From positions 1 to 64,000 of the forward strand of contig PHBH01000013.1 of assembly GCA_002840535.1 (NCBI GenBank): 64,000 nucleotides of DNA, read 5' to 3'. Below are positions 50,083 through 58,143 of this stretch, piece after piece. The position numbers and the translations under genes were made by a program. The DNA is from Deltaproteobacteria bacterium HGW-Deltaproteobacteria-15 (GTDB lineage Bacteria; Desulfobacterota; DSM-4660; Desulfatiglandales; HGW-15). The notes under the pieces were generated by a model. The model was not told the origin of the DNA, made no database searches, and saw nothing but the letters and a program-made list of their open reading frames with translations. The first letter of the stretch is position 1; every line of letters begins with the position of its first letter.

Positions 50083-50457
50083 ATGAGCGAGGAATTCAAA
50101 ATACATTGGGTTGCCCAGAACCAGGTGAAGAGCATAGTTGTGCGGAAGAAAGGCTGGTCTCAGCCCTTCGTGGTCCATGTCGAGACGGTGGAGATATCCC
50201 AACTGATCTGTTGTTTTGAATGTGAAAACGACATGCTTTTTACCATAGGCGATGAACTGGACTTCAACTTCGAGCTGGGAAACAACCATTTCCAGGCAAG
50301 GGCGGTTATTCAAAAGATCGATCGATCCGAGTTCCTGGACGAGCTTTACGATCAGAAGCCGATGTTCTGCTGTTGCGCCCGATTCAACGATGAGCTCGCA
50401 CGGGAGATATTCGAACGGCTTGCAGGCCCCCCCCTCGTGGCCCACTCTCTGGTTTAG
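50083..50457 (+). CDS. conserved small protein, PilZ-like, in PHA island
   Basis: 124 residues from ATG 50083; GGAGGGG is 6-12 bases upstream. Beta-rich with regular hydrophobic alternation (VVHVETVEISQLICCFECEN; LDFNFELGNNHFQARAVIQK). The pattern recalls PilZ domains, but the RxxxR and D/NxSxxG motifs are not seen, so c-di-GMP binding is not supported. Contains CFEC and MFCCCARF cysteines. Function unknown. Confidence 0.65.
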   Translation: MSEEFKIHWVAQNQVKSIVVRKKGWSQPFVVHVETVEISQLICCFECENDMLFTIGDELDFNFELGNNHFQARAVIQKIDRSEFLDELYDQKPMFCCCARFNDELAREIFERLAGPPLVAHSLV

Positions 50458-51137
50458 CAGCCTTCTACAAATCTCCTTCCTGAAGATGCGGCCGGGGTTG
50501 ACCTGGCCTTCAGGTAGATGGCCTTGGGCTTTCCTCCGATGAGCTCCGACTGCAAAACTTCAAAACCTTCCCTCTCGACCAGTCTTTCCATCTCAGCAGG
50601 CGAGAAGTTTCTGATCCGACCGATGGGGGGCAGTCCGAACACAGTGAAGTATCTTATCCCTATGATCATCTTCTCGAGAAGACTCAGGCCGTAATCGGTG
50701 TATGAGATCACCAGCAGGAGTCCGCCGCTCCTCAGGATTCTGCTGCTCTCCTTCAGGACCAGAGATGGTTTGTCTATGGTCTGGAGGACATTGACAACGA
50801 GCACCGTGTCAAACGTCCTGGAAGAATACCCCGTCTTTCGACAGTCCGCCACCTGGAGGGTGATGTTGTGAAATCTCGCCAGACGCTCACCGGCAACCTG
50901 GAGCATTTCTGATGATATATCCGTTGCAAGAACATGGACCGCCTTCTCTGCGATCGCTTCGGTGAAGAATCCTGTTCCACACCCGAATTCAACGAGCCTT
51001 CCCAAGCCGCCTTCCTGAAGCAGCCTGGCCCTGACGGCTTGTCGGAGCGGTTTACCTACGACATACTCCGTGGCCTCATCATAGGACTTTGCGAATTTGG
51101 ACCAGTAGTTGTCTTTCTTCCATCCTGGCATGCGCAC
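50454..51137 (-). CDS. class I SAM-dependent methyltransferase
   Basis: 227 residues. Motif I VEFGCGTGFFTEAIA, acidic loop TDISSEML, post-I VADCRKTGY, motif II FDTVLVVNVLQTID. UbiE/MenG-like small-molecule methyltransferase. It converges with and overlaps the preceding gene by 4 bases. Its strand, opposite to the PHA genes, suggests a separate unit. Confidence 0.88.
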   Translation of the reverse strand: MRMPGWKKDNYWSKFAKSYDEATEYVVGKPLRQAVRARLLQEGGLGRLVEFGCGTGFFTEAIAEKAVHVLATDISSEMLQVAGERLARFHNITLQVADCRKTGYSSRTFDTVLVVNVLQTIDKPSLVLKESSRILRSGGLLLVISYTDYGLSLLEKMIIGIRYFTVFGLPPIGRIRNFSPAEMERLVEREGFEVLQSELIGGKPKAIYLKARSTPAASSGRRFVEGC

Positions 51138-51470
51138 AGTGGACTTCCTCGACTGAAGTGCGGGATGAGAGTTTCCTCAGAAACCCATGTGGACGAGATT
51201 CCGTGACTTGGCACGAGCTGCCTGTCAATGCCCAACCGATTATAATAACCTATTTCCGGCCGGCGCGAATAGGCGATGCCTGGTATTCTGTGATGTTTTG
51301 GTTCTCATTTCTTCCCTGGAGCCTTCATTCACTCGATCCATCCCTGCTCCTTATTTCTCCGCTGTTCCATTGCCGGAATACGTAAAGTCAGCGGAGTGCA
51401 ACGGGGAATTACTATTTTTACCCGATTGAAGGGTATTGATCTCGTGAGAAGTATATTCTCGGGTATCGAC
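51138..51470. other. intergenic upstream of MaoC gene
   Basis: 333 bases. No clear promoter, repeat or small gene. An in-frame GTG at 51396 could extend the next gene by 25 residues. Confidence 0.4.
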
Positions 51471-51899
51471 ATGATGGGGAAAAGTATTGATGAAATTGCG
51501 GTGGGAGACACGGCCGAGTTCACCAAGACAGTCACAGAGTCGGATGTCTATGTCTATGCAGGCGTAACCGGAGACTTGAATCCGGCCCATGTGGACGAAA
51601 TCTACTCTCGAAAAACTTTCTTTAAAACGAGGATTGCCCATGGCATGCTCCTGGCAGGTTTTATATCCAACGTACTCGGAAATAAGCTCCCGGGACCGGG
51701 GACCATATACGTGAAACAGGATCTTCGTTTTCTTGCTCCTGTGCCCATAGGCAATACTGTCACTGCACGAGTCGAGGTGACGGGGATCGACACTGAAAAG
51801 AACAGGCTCACTCTCAGGACAACGTGCGTGAACCAGGATGGCGTGATCGTAGTGGATGGTCAGGCCCAAGTGATGCCCCCGAAGAAAACTAAGCAGTGA
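51471..51899 (+). CDS. phaJ: MaoC-family (R)-specific enoyl-CoA hydratase (PhaJ-like)
   Basis: About 142 residues (MMGKSIDEIAVGDTAEF...). The hydratase 2 motif is in GDLNPAHVD (catalytic Asp and His), with RIAHGMLLAGFISNVLG the usual hot-dog helix. It converts crotonyl-CoA-type enoyl-CoA into (R)-3-hydroxyacyl-CoA, the PhaC substrate, which fits the neighbouring genes. A GTG 51396 start is possible but adds a non-homologous 25 residues. Confidence 0.88.
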   Translation: MMGKSIDEIAVGDTAEFTKTVTESDVYVYAGVTGDLNPAHVDEIYSRKTFFKTRIAHGMLLAGFISNVLGNKLPGPGTIYVKQDLRFLAPVPIGNTVTARVEVTGIDTEKNRLTLRTTCVNQDGVIVVDGQAQVMPPKKTKQ

Positions 51900-52175
51900 C
51901 AGATCTCAAAAACGGGACAAATAACGAGCGCTCAGTGAACTCTGCGTTCTCCAGCGAAGCACCGCGAGGGGCGCGGGACAGACGGGTGAGAGGCTCTGCT
52001 CAGTAATTCGTTGCCATGTTGGAAGTCAGCAGAATGGAACAGGATAATACTATTTCTACCTTATTGCAGGAAAGGGAAGTGCGTGTTTATTATCCGGATG
52101 AATCTCATTCAGGGATATCCGCATCGCATCGATTCATCAAAAACCTGTGCAAGGGCGTTTAAGGAGGACCGAACT
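51900..52175. other. intergenic, no supported feature
   Basis: 276 bases, with only the strong AAGGAGG ribosome binding site at 52161 recognised. Confidence 0.4.
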
Positions 52176-52499
52176 ATGGAGTTGAGAGACATGTATAAGC
52201 AGATGCTGGAGGTCAATAAGAGAATCTTCGACAGTTCTTTCAGCGCCATGCTTATTTGGCAGGACCAGACCGAAAGCATGGTCAACACTGTGATGGAGCA
52301 GGCCAACTGGATTCCCGAGGATTCCAAGAAGGCTTTCGGCAGTTGGGTCAAGACCTACAAGCAGACCCTGGAGGATTTCCATCAGGCCGTAGGGGAGGGG
52401 TTCAAAAAGGTAGAGGAGGCGTACAACGAGTTCTCCCCCGAGGGCATGGAACAGGGGGAGTCCGGGCGCAAATCCAAATCGAAAGGCAAGAGCGAGTAA
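52176..52499 (+). CDS. phasin-like protein
   Basis: 107 residues, almost all amphipathic helix (MYKQMLEVNKRIFDSSFSAM; FGSWVKTYKQTLEDFHQAVG), with a Lys/Ser-rich disordered tail (GRKSKSKGKSE), as in granule-binding phasins. Preceded by AAGGAGG. 17 bases before the next small PHA gene. Confidence 0.75.
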   Translation: MELRDMYKQMLEVNKRIFDSSFSAMLIWQDQTESMVNTVMEQANWIPEDSKKAFGSWVKTYKQTLEDFHQAVGEGFKKVEEAYNEFSPEGMEQGESGRKSKSKGKSE

Positions 52500-52516
52500 G
52501 AAGGAGAGGTAGCACT

Positions 52517-52978
52517 TTGGAGTTTGATCCTTTCACGTTCTGGAGCGATTTTTTCTCCAATGCCACCCGCGATCAGAAACGGATGGCAGATGCTTTGGGG
52601 CTGGCTTCCGAAGGATTCTCCACCCTGCAAGACATCACCCGATTCTGGCAAAGGATTTGGGGCATAGAGAAAGTCCGCTCGGGCAGCCCGAATCCATTGA
52701 AGATGTTCTCCGGCCTTTTTCCATTTCCGATGATGGGCTTTTCTTCCGCCATGGGTATGGTCCCTCTTCACGAACACCTGTCTCTGGTCGGGAAGTATGA
52801 GGAAATGAAAGAGAGGGTTGCCGCCCATGAAGAAACGATCCAACACCTCAAGCTTCTCCTGAATTCTAAAGGATGCGAACGGAAAGAGCTGCAAACAGGT
52901 TTTCAGGATCTGATGAAAAGCCAGGTCGATTCGTTCTTTACGCTCATGCGAGGCATGCAGTTGTTTCCGTATAAATAA
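52517..52978 (+). CDS. small PHA-associated helical protein (PhaE-like)
   Basis: 153 residues from TTG 52517 with AAGGAGAGG 7-15 bases upstream. It begins LEFDPFTFWSDFF and has a coiled-coil-like C-terminal half (KYEEMKERVAAHEETIQHLK). Aromatic-rich helices and gene order suggest a phasin or synthase-associated subunit. I cannot name a family with confidence. Confidence 0.6.
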   Translation: MEFDPFTFWSDFFSNATRDQKRMADALGLASEGFSTLQDITRFWQRIWGIEKVRSGSPNPLKMFSGLFPFPMMGFSSAMGMVPLHEHLSLVGKYEEMKERVAAHEETIQHLKLLLNSKGCERKELQTGFQDLMKSQVDSFFTLMRGMQLFPYK

Positions 52979-53160
52979 CAATTCATCTCCCCTGCGAAGG
53001 GCTCTCCGAAAAACTGGTGCCTTTCACCGACAAGGGGCCCGGTTCAGTATGATCCCCAAGTCGAGAGGAAATCCTTGTCCTGAAACCCTTTCAGCCGAAA
53101 GGCCGCTCGCTGCAGGTTCCCGGCTACGGCGGCCCTTCGGCCAGCCCGAATGGAAAGATC

Positions 53161-54045
53161 ATGCGGCCAAACGTCAATGAAGAACATGTCGATCAGGCAC
53201 ACTCTTTTCAAGCACAGCAGGCAATCGAGGTCTGGCTGCAGTCTCTGAGAGGACTTCTGCGCCCGGTGGCGGAACCGGAGAGATCAGAAAAAAAGAAAGA
53301 GGATCTACCCGGCGCCATGATTTCGCAGTGGGATCTTGCGGCGAAGCTCATGCAGAAGGCGTTTCAGAAGGCTCAGGATCCTCCCGACATCCTGCCAAAG
53401 CTGGCGGGGGTCTGGGGAAGGGAGATTATCGACTCTCAGGTCCAGTTGCTCGGAAAAATGGCCTCATTCCTTAATGCAGATCCAGGGGACGGAAATGAGC
53501 CATTAAAGTTCTGGAATGCATTTTACGAAAAAGAGATAAAACCCCTGCTCAACGTTCCTCAGGTGGGGCTCGCCCGTTATTACCAGGAAAGATCGAATCA
53601 ACTCATCGACAAATTCAACTCCTGGAACAAGGCATCGGCTGAATTCCTCCATGTGATTTCGCGCCCTCTGGACGAATCCCTTCGCATGTTGCAGCGGGAA
53701 ATGGAAAAGAGCGACCAGGCAAACAGGTTCTCGGAAGGACTGAAGGGGTTTTACCAGGTTTGGATAAAGCAGCTCGATTCCTTGTATCAGAACCTTTTTC
53801 GATCACCGGAGTTCATCAAGTGTCTCTCCGATACACTGGATGCCCTCGAGGGTTTTGTCACTGCACGCACGGGATATCTCCAGGACCTTGGAAAAGCGTT
53901 GCAGCTTCCGACCATGAAGGACCTGGATGAGGCCTATCGGGAGCTCTACCTCCTCAAGAAGGAGGTCAAGGCAATGAAGAACCGTGGCCGTGAGACGAGA
54001 GCCCAAAAAGAGAAGAAAGTGCGAACAAGACGAAAGAAGCAGTGA
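53161..54045 (+). CDS. phaE: class III PHA synthase subunit PhaE
   Basis: 294 residues, mostly helical. The KPLLNVPQVGLARYYQE region matches the conserved mid-part of PhaE, and LQLPTMKDLDEAYRELYL near the C-terminus is the typical PhaE/phasin end, followed by a Lys/Arg tail. PhaE activates PhaC as a heteromer. Immediately upstream of phaC2 in the same direction. Confidence 0.88.
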   Translation: MRPNVNEEHVDQAHSFQAQQAIEVWLQSLRGLLRPVAEPERSEKKKEDLPGAMISQWDLAAKLMQKAFQKAQDPPDILPKLAGVWGREIIDSQVQLLGKMASFLNADPGDGNEPLKFWNAFYEKEIKPLLNVPQVGLARYYQERSNQLIDKFNSWNKASAEFLHVISRPLDESLRMLQREMEKSDQANRFSEGLKGFYQVWIKQLDSLYQNLFRSPEFIKCLSDTLDALEGFVTARTGYLQDLGKALQLPTMKDLDEAYRELYLLKKEVKAMKNRGRETRAQKEKKVRTRRKKQ

Positions 54046-54206
54046 TCGTGAACGTTGTAGCCATGAGCCGCGCACGGAAAGGACCGTGAAGCGTGCTGTG
54101 GAGAGACAAGGACGCGAAACGCGGTGCTCGTAAAGAATTCGCGGAAACGGACACGCTTGTACGCCGGACCGCTACAGCGCGCAGGCACGAAATTGATGAG
54201 GAGCCG

Positions 54207-55289
54207 ATGAATCCAGGCGAAGAGAACCGCCATCCCTTCTGGCATGAGCTCGCCGAAGAGATGGAGAAGCTTCAGGGCAAGTCGCAAAGAGCAAGAGAGA
54301 TCCTGCTCGGTTCTCTGAATACCGAGATTGCCGCCACACCCTTCGACGTGGTCTATCAGGAAGACCGCGTAAGACTGAAACACTATCGGCCTGGGACCGC
54401 TTCGGCATTTAAGACTCCCCTGCTGATCGTCTATGCGCTTATCAATCGTGAAACCATGCTGGATCTGCAGCCCGACAGGAGCGTCATCCAGACCTTTCTG
54501 AAGAACGGGCTTGAGGTGTACATGATGGATTGGGGGTATCCCACCCGTAAGGACCGCTTCCTGACTATAGAGGATCATGTCTGCGGTTATATGAACAATG
54601 CCGTGGATTTTATCCGGGAACGGCACGGTCTGGATAAAATCAATCTCATGGGAATCTGCATGGGGGGGTCCTTCTGTGTCATGTACACGGCGCTCTTTCC
54701 GGAAAAGATCAGGAACCTCAACACCACCGTGACACCCACAAATTTTGAGACCGATGAGGGGCTCCTGCACGTATGGATGCGAAGGTTGGATGCCGATCGA
54801 ATGGTGGAGACCTACGGGAACATTCCCGGCGACCTCATGAATTTCGGTTTTCTGTTGCTCAACCCCGCCCGGTTGGTAATTGACAAGTACAAAGGATTGC
54901 TCGAAAGCATCAACGACAAGCAGTTCGTTGAGAATTTCGTCCGCATGGAGAAGTGGATTTTCGACAGCCCCGATGTGCCGGGCGAGACGTTCCGCCAGTT
55001 CGTTCAGGACTGCTACCGCGAGAACCTGCTCATCAAGAGCCGCATGAGATTGGGGAGCCGTCTCGTCGATCTCAGGAAGATCGAGATGCCCCTCCTGAAC
55101 ATTTACGCCCGGCATGATCATCTGGTTCCGCCTGATTCGAGCCGGTATCTCACCCAGGCCGTCGGGAGCAGTGATGTGGAAGACGTGTGCCTGGACACCG
55201 GGCACATCGGTATTTATGTGAGCTCGAAAACCCAGAAGGAATTTGCGCCCAGGATCATCGAGTGGCTGAAAGAAAGGGATGACCAGTGA
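54207..55289 (+). CDS. phaC: class III PHA synthase subunit PhaC (second copy)
   Basis: 360 residues from ATG 54207 (MNPGEENRHPFWHELA), with GAGGAG 5-10 bases upstream; a longer GTG frame from 54093 adds unnatural residues. The box GICMGG carries catalytic Cys151; YARHDHLVPP and DTGHIGIYV give the Asp and His. VYALINRETMLDLQPDRSVI parallels the first phaC. It pairs with phaE at 53161; the two synthases differ enough to be functional paralogues rather than recent duplicates. Confidence 0.94.
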   Translation: MNPGEENRHPFWHELAEEMEKLQGKSQRAREILLGSLNTEIAATPFDVVYQEDRVRLKHYRPGTASAFKTPLLIVYALINRETMLDLQPDRSVIQTFLKNGLEVYMMDWGYPTRKDRFLTIEDHVCGYMNNAVDFIRERHGLDKINLMGICMGGSFCVMYTALFPEKIRNLNTTVTPTNFETDEGLLHVWMRRLDADRMVETYGNIPGDLMNFGFLLLNPARLVIDKYKGLLESINDKQFVENFVRMEKWIFDSPDVPGETFRQFVQDCYRENLLIKSRMRLGSRLVDLRKIEMPLLNIYARHDHLVPPDSSRYLTQAVGSSDVEDVCLDTGHIGIYVSSKTQKEFAPRIIEWLKERDDQ

Positions 55290-55762
55290 GTCGCCACACC
55301 AGTTGGTCTCCACCCGCAGAGCCCCGCTTCACGGGACAGGCGCGCAGCCTCAGTTGACCCCTTGAAAGGGGTTCCTCCGCAGTGCAACCAATAAATTCGA
55401 ATCGATACATGGCCAGTGGTCATTAATCTCTGACCTCCTGCCTTTTTTTCCCCGTCTTCCCTCTCTACCCTTCTCCATTAACGTCCCAGGAGCACTTGAA
55501 TTTTCATATAAACGACGCATACTACGTAAAAGTGCATTGACAAAATACAGGAATATAGTTAGAGCAGAACGCCCTGGCTGGGACGCTATTCGGGAACTCA
55601 CCGGATGGAAAACCGGCCGCCGGCTCTCAGTCTTCAGCATGGAGCTTGCCGCATGTTCTGCTGATAGCTGAGCGCTGAGTGCTGACAGGTGATCGCCTGA
55701 ATCCGGAAACCATTCCGGACGGCGCGGCATCCACAACGTCCAAAGCGAAAGGGATATGAGAA
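55290..55762. other. intergenic, repeat-like
   Basis: 473 bases. GCTGATAGCTGAGCGCTGAG then TGCTGACAG (55660-55688) resembles a widespread short repeat. An isolated TTGACA (55536) has no good -10. Nothing else supported. Confidence 0.4.
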
Positions 55763-57211
55763 ATGTCTGCTTCCATCTTGACCTTTTTTCCTCCATTTCT
55801 TCCGTCACTGAAGCTACTGAAATCCTCCATGGAGATGAGCGTTTCCATGATGGAAACGGAGATCCGTGCCGTTTCCAACGGTCTCGAATTGATCAGGGAG
55901 GGGCATGCCCTTGGAGTCAAAACGGCTATGCGTTCCCTTCCTTTTGTCTTCCCAATGAACCACAGGAGGTCGGCCGATCTTCTCGAGGGGTATGGAGAGC
56001 AGTGGGAAAAGGTATTTTCACTCCTCCGGAAAAATTGTCTGGGCTCCCTGGAATCCATCCGGCAGGAGCGCGCCGCGGAACTGGAGTTTGTCGATTTTCT
56101 CACTGAAGAGCCGCCTCCCCAGAAGTGGAATACGGGAGAAGGGGCTTTCAAGGTTCTCCTCGATCTGCCCAGTCTCAGACTCATCGACATATCAAGGGAT
56201 ACGAGCCACCGAATCCAGAACTACACGGTCGTCTTCGCACCCCGTGCCGGGCACAACTCTAACATCGTAGAACGGGTGTCCCTCTACATGAGGGACCACG
56301 GACTGACCCGCATCGCCATAGTCGAACAGAAGTGTGCCGATGAAATCCCCCTGGTTATCAACGGGGAAAAACATCGCGAAGACTTTAACAGCCAGGTGAG
56401 TCAGTACAAGGAGATACTGGAGTATTTGAAGCAGGCCACCGGGTTTCCAGCCCATCTGGTGGCCATCTGCCAGCCCGGCCCGCTCCTGATGAGCGCCCTG
56501 ATTCTGAATCCGCACCTGGGCAAAACATTCGGATCGGCAGGATCCCCCATGGACACTGAAGGGGAAAGAGGGTTTCTGACCGATTTCGCCCGCACCATGG
56601 GTGAGAACTTCATCGATGTCCTGACCTATCTCTACAAACATCGGGTTCCTGAAGGAAAACCGGGGGAAGGCAGGGATGCGTATGACGGAAGGGCACATGT
56701 CCTGGGCTTTTACTTCCTGGGCAAGGATCAGCACACGCGGAATCTAAGAAAACTTCTCACCGACCTGAAGACCGGGAACAAGGCGGGAGCCGAACGACAG
56801 AAGGTGTTCTATCATTGGTACAACACGGTGAATCATCTCCCGGTTGACTTCATCAAGGATACCTTCAAGAAAGTCTTCCTGCGCAACGAGCTCGTCAGGG
56901 GGACCCTTACCATTTCAGGCAGGAGGATCTCCATCGAGGATTACCCCGCCTCGGTTCCAATCTGGGCCCTGGGAGGAAGGAAAGACGATATAACCCCCCC
57001 ACTGCAGGCGACGGGGCACATGCGTCTTCTTCGATCGGTTCCCGAAAGGGATAAGCTTACGCTCCTCTGCGATGGCGGTCACATGGGGCTCTTCCGTTCC
57101 TCCGAGATCTTGAAGAACTTCTATAGCCGCATCGTTGAATTTATGCTTTCTCACAGTGACTGGGCTGAAACGCAGGAAAAGACCAGTCCTATTCTTCCCC
57201 CGCAGATCTAG
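55763..57211 (+). CDS. phaZ: intracellular PHA depolymerase (PhaZ)
   Basis: 482 residues. Alpha/beta hydrolase of the PHB_depo type. Catalytic Cys236 lies in VAICQPGPLL (as in the C-x-P-x motif of PhaZ1-type enzymes); ALGGRKDDITPP gives the Asp and LLCDGGHMGLF the His. It hydrolyses stored polyester to 3-hydroxyacids. The first 100 residues are unusually Met- and Leu-rich and may contact the granule. Completes a synthesis-storage-mobilisation set. Confidence 0.87.
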   Translation: MSASILTFFPPFLPSLKLLKSSMEMSVSMMETEIRAVSNGLELIREGHALGVKTAMRSLPFVFPMNHRRSADLLEGYGEQWEKVFSLLRKNCLGSLESIRQERAAELEFVDFLTEEPPPQKWNTGEGAFKVLLDLPSLRLIDISRDTSHRIQNYTVVFAPRAGHNSNIVERVSLYMRDHGLTRIAIVEQKCADEIPLVINGEKHREDFNSQVSQYKEILEYLKQATGFPAHLVAICQPGPLLMSALILNPHLGKTFGSAGSPMDTEGERGFLTDFARTMGENFIDVLTYLYKHRVPEGKPGEGRDAYDGRAHVLGFYFLGKDQHTRNLRKLLTDLKTGNKAGAERQKVFYHWYNTVNHLPVDFIKDTFKKVFLRNELVRGTLTISGRRISIEDYPASVPIWALGGRKDDITPPLQATGHMRLLRSVPERDKLTLLCDGGHMGLFRSSEILKNFYSRIVEFMLSHSDWAETQEKTSPILPPQI

Positions 57212-57254
57212 CCGAATGACTTATCCGAGAGTCCCTGACGACTGTCAGGGATTC

Positions 57255-58043
57255 TCATCTTATACGACGACCTTCCTGTACGTACTTGAGACAGAATGCG
57301 GCGGTGATCTCCCAAAGATCCTCCGGCAGAATCTCTCGTACTTTTTCTTGAATGTCGACTGGCACTCCTCCGTAAAAAGCTTCGGCAATGCCACCCGCAA
57401 TGCAGGCGAGAGTGTCACTGTCGCCTCCCAGCGAGATAGCGTTTCGGATTGCATCTTCATAGGACTTGGAATCCAGGAAGGCAACGATTGCCTCCGGCAC
57501 GGTCCCCTGGCAGGAGATATCGAACGAGTAGTTGGATCTGATCTCCTCCACCGTCCGGCGCAGGTTGTACCCGAACCGCCCGGCGATTTTGGCTCTGATC
57601 CCTTCCTTGTCGCTGCCTGACCGCGCGAGGAATACGGCAAGTGCCGTTGCCTGTGCACCTTTGATCCCTTCAGGATGGTTGTGCGAAATCTCGGCGCTCT
57701 TCTTCGCCTCCTCAAGAACTTCGAATTCCGAGGCGAATGCGAACCCTATGGGGCTTACGCGCATCGCAGAGCCGTTTCCCCAGCTGTTGTAAGGCTGTGG
57801 ATCATCGGAATGAAGCCAGTGGGAAAAAGAACCCCCGTACCCCGCACCGGGGTAGCGCTTCCCGATCTCTCTGATGGAATCGCAATAGGAGCGGCTTCTG
57901 AGAATGGCATCAGCCACAGCTATGGTCAGAACGGTGTCGTCCGTGAAAGTGGAACGGGGGTGGAAAAGAGGGAAATCCTTGCTCTTGATGGGGCGGTGCT
58001 CGTAGACCGAGCCGATGATGTCGCCTGCAATCGCACCGATCAT
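57255..58043 (-). CDS. ADP-ribosylglycohydrolase (DraG-like) family protein
   Basis: 262 residues. GAIAGDIIGSVYE at the start, TFTDDTVLTIA and SLGGDSDTLACIAGG are the Mg-binding acidic motifs of the DraG/ARH family, which removes ADP-ribose from proteins or small molecules. No partner ADP-ribosyltransferase is seen nearby, so the target is unknown. Confidence 0.93.
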   Translation of the reverse strand: MIGAIAGDIIGSVYEHRPIKSKDFPLFHPRSTFTDDTVLTIAVADAILRSRSYCDSIREIGKRYPGAGYGGSFSHWLHSDDPQPYNSWGNGSAMRVSPIGFAFASEFEVLEEAKKSAEISHNHPEGIKGAQATALAVFLARSGSDKEGIRAKIAGRFGYNLRRTVEEIRSNYSFDISCQGTVPEAIVAFLDSKSYEDAIRNAISLGGDSDTLACIAGGIAEAFYGGVPVDIQEKVREILPEDLWEITAAFCLKYVQEGRRIR

Positions 58044-58143
58044 GCCTGCTCCTCCCGGCGTCGAGCAACTCCGCTGATTGTACCACCTTTCAGCTCCGCC
58101 GTGTGCAGGATCTTTCCGGAGCGATCCCGGACAGCCACCGTGA

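Noticed and set aside
53946..55313. 455-residue open frame on the minus strand
   Set aside because: Antisense to the second phaC; composition unnatural.
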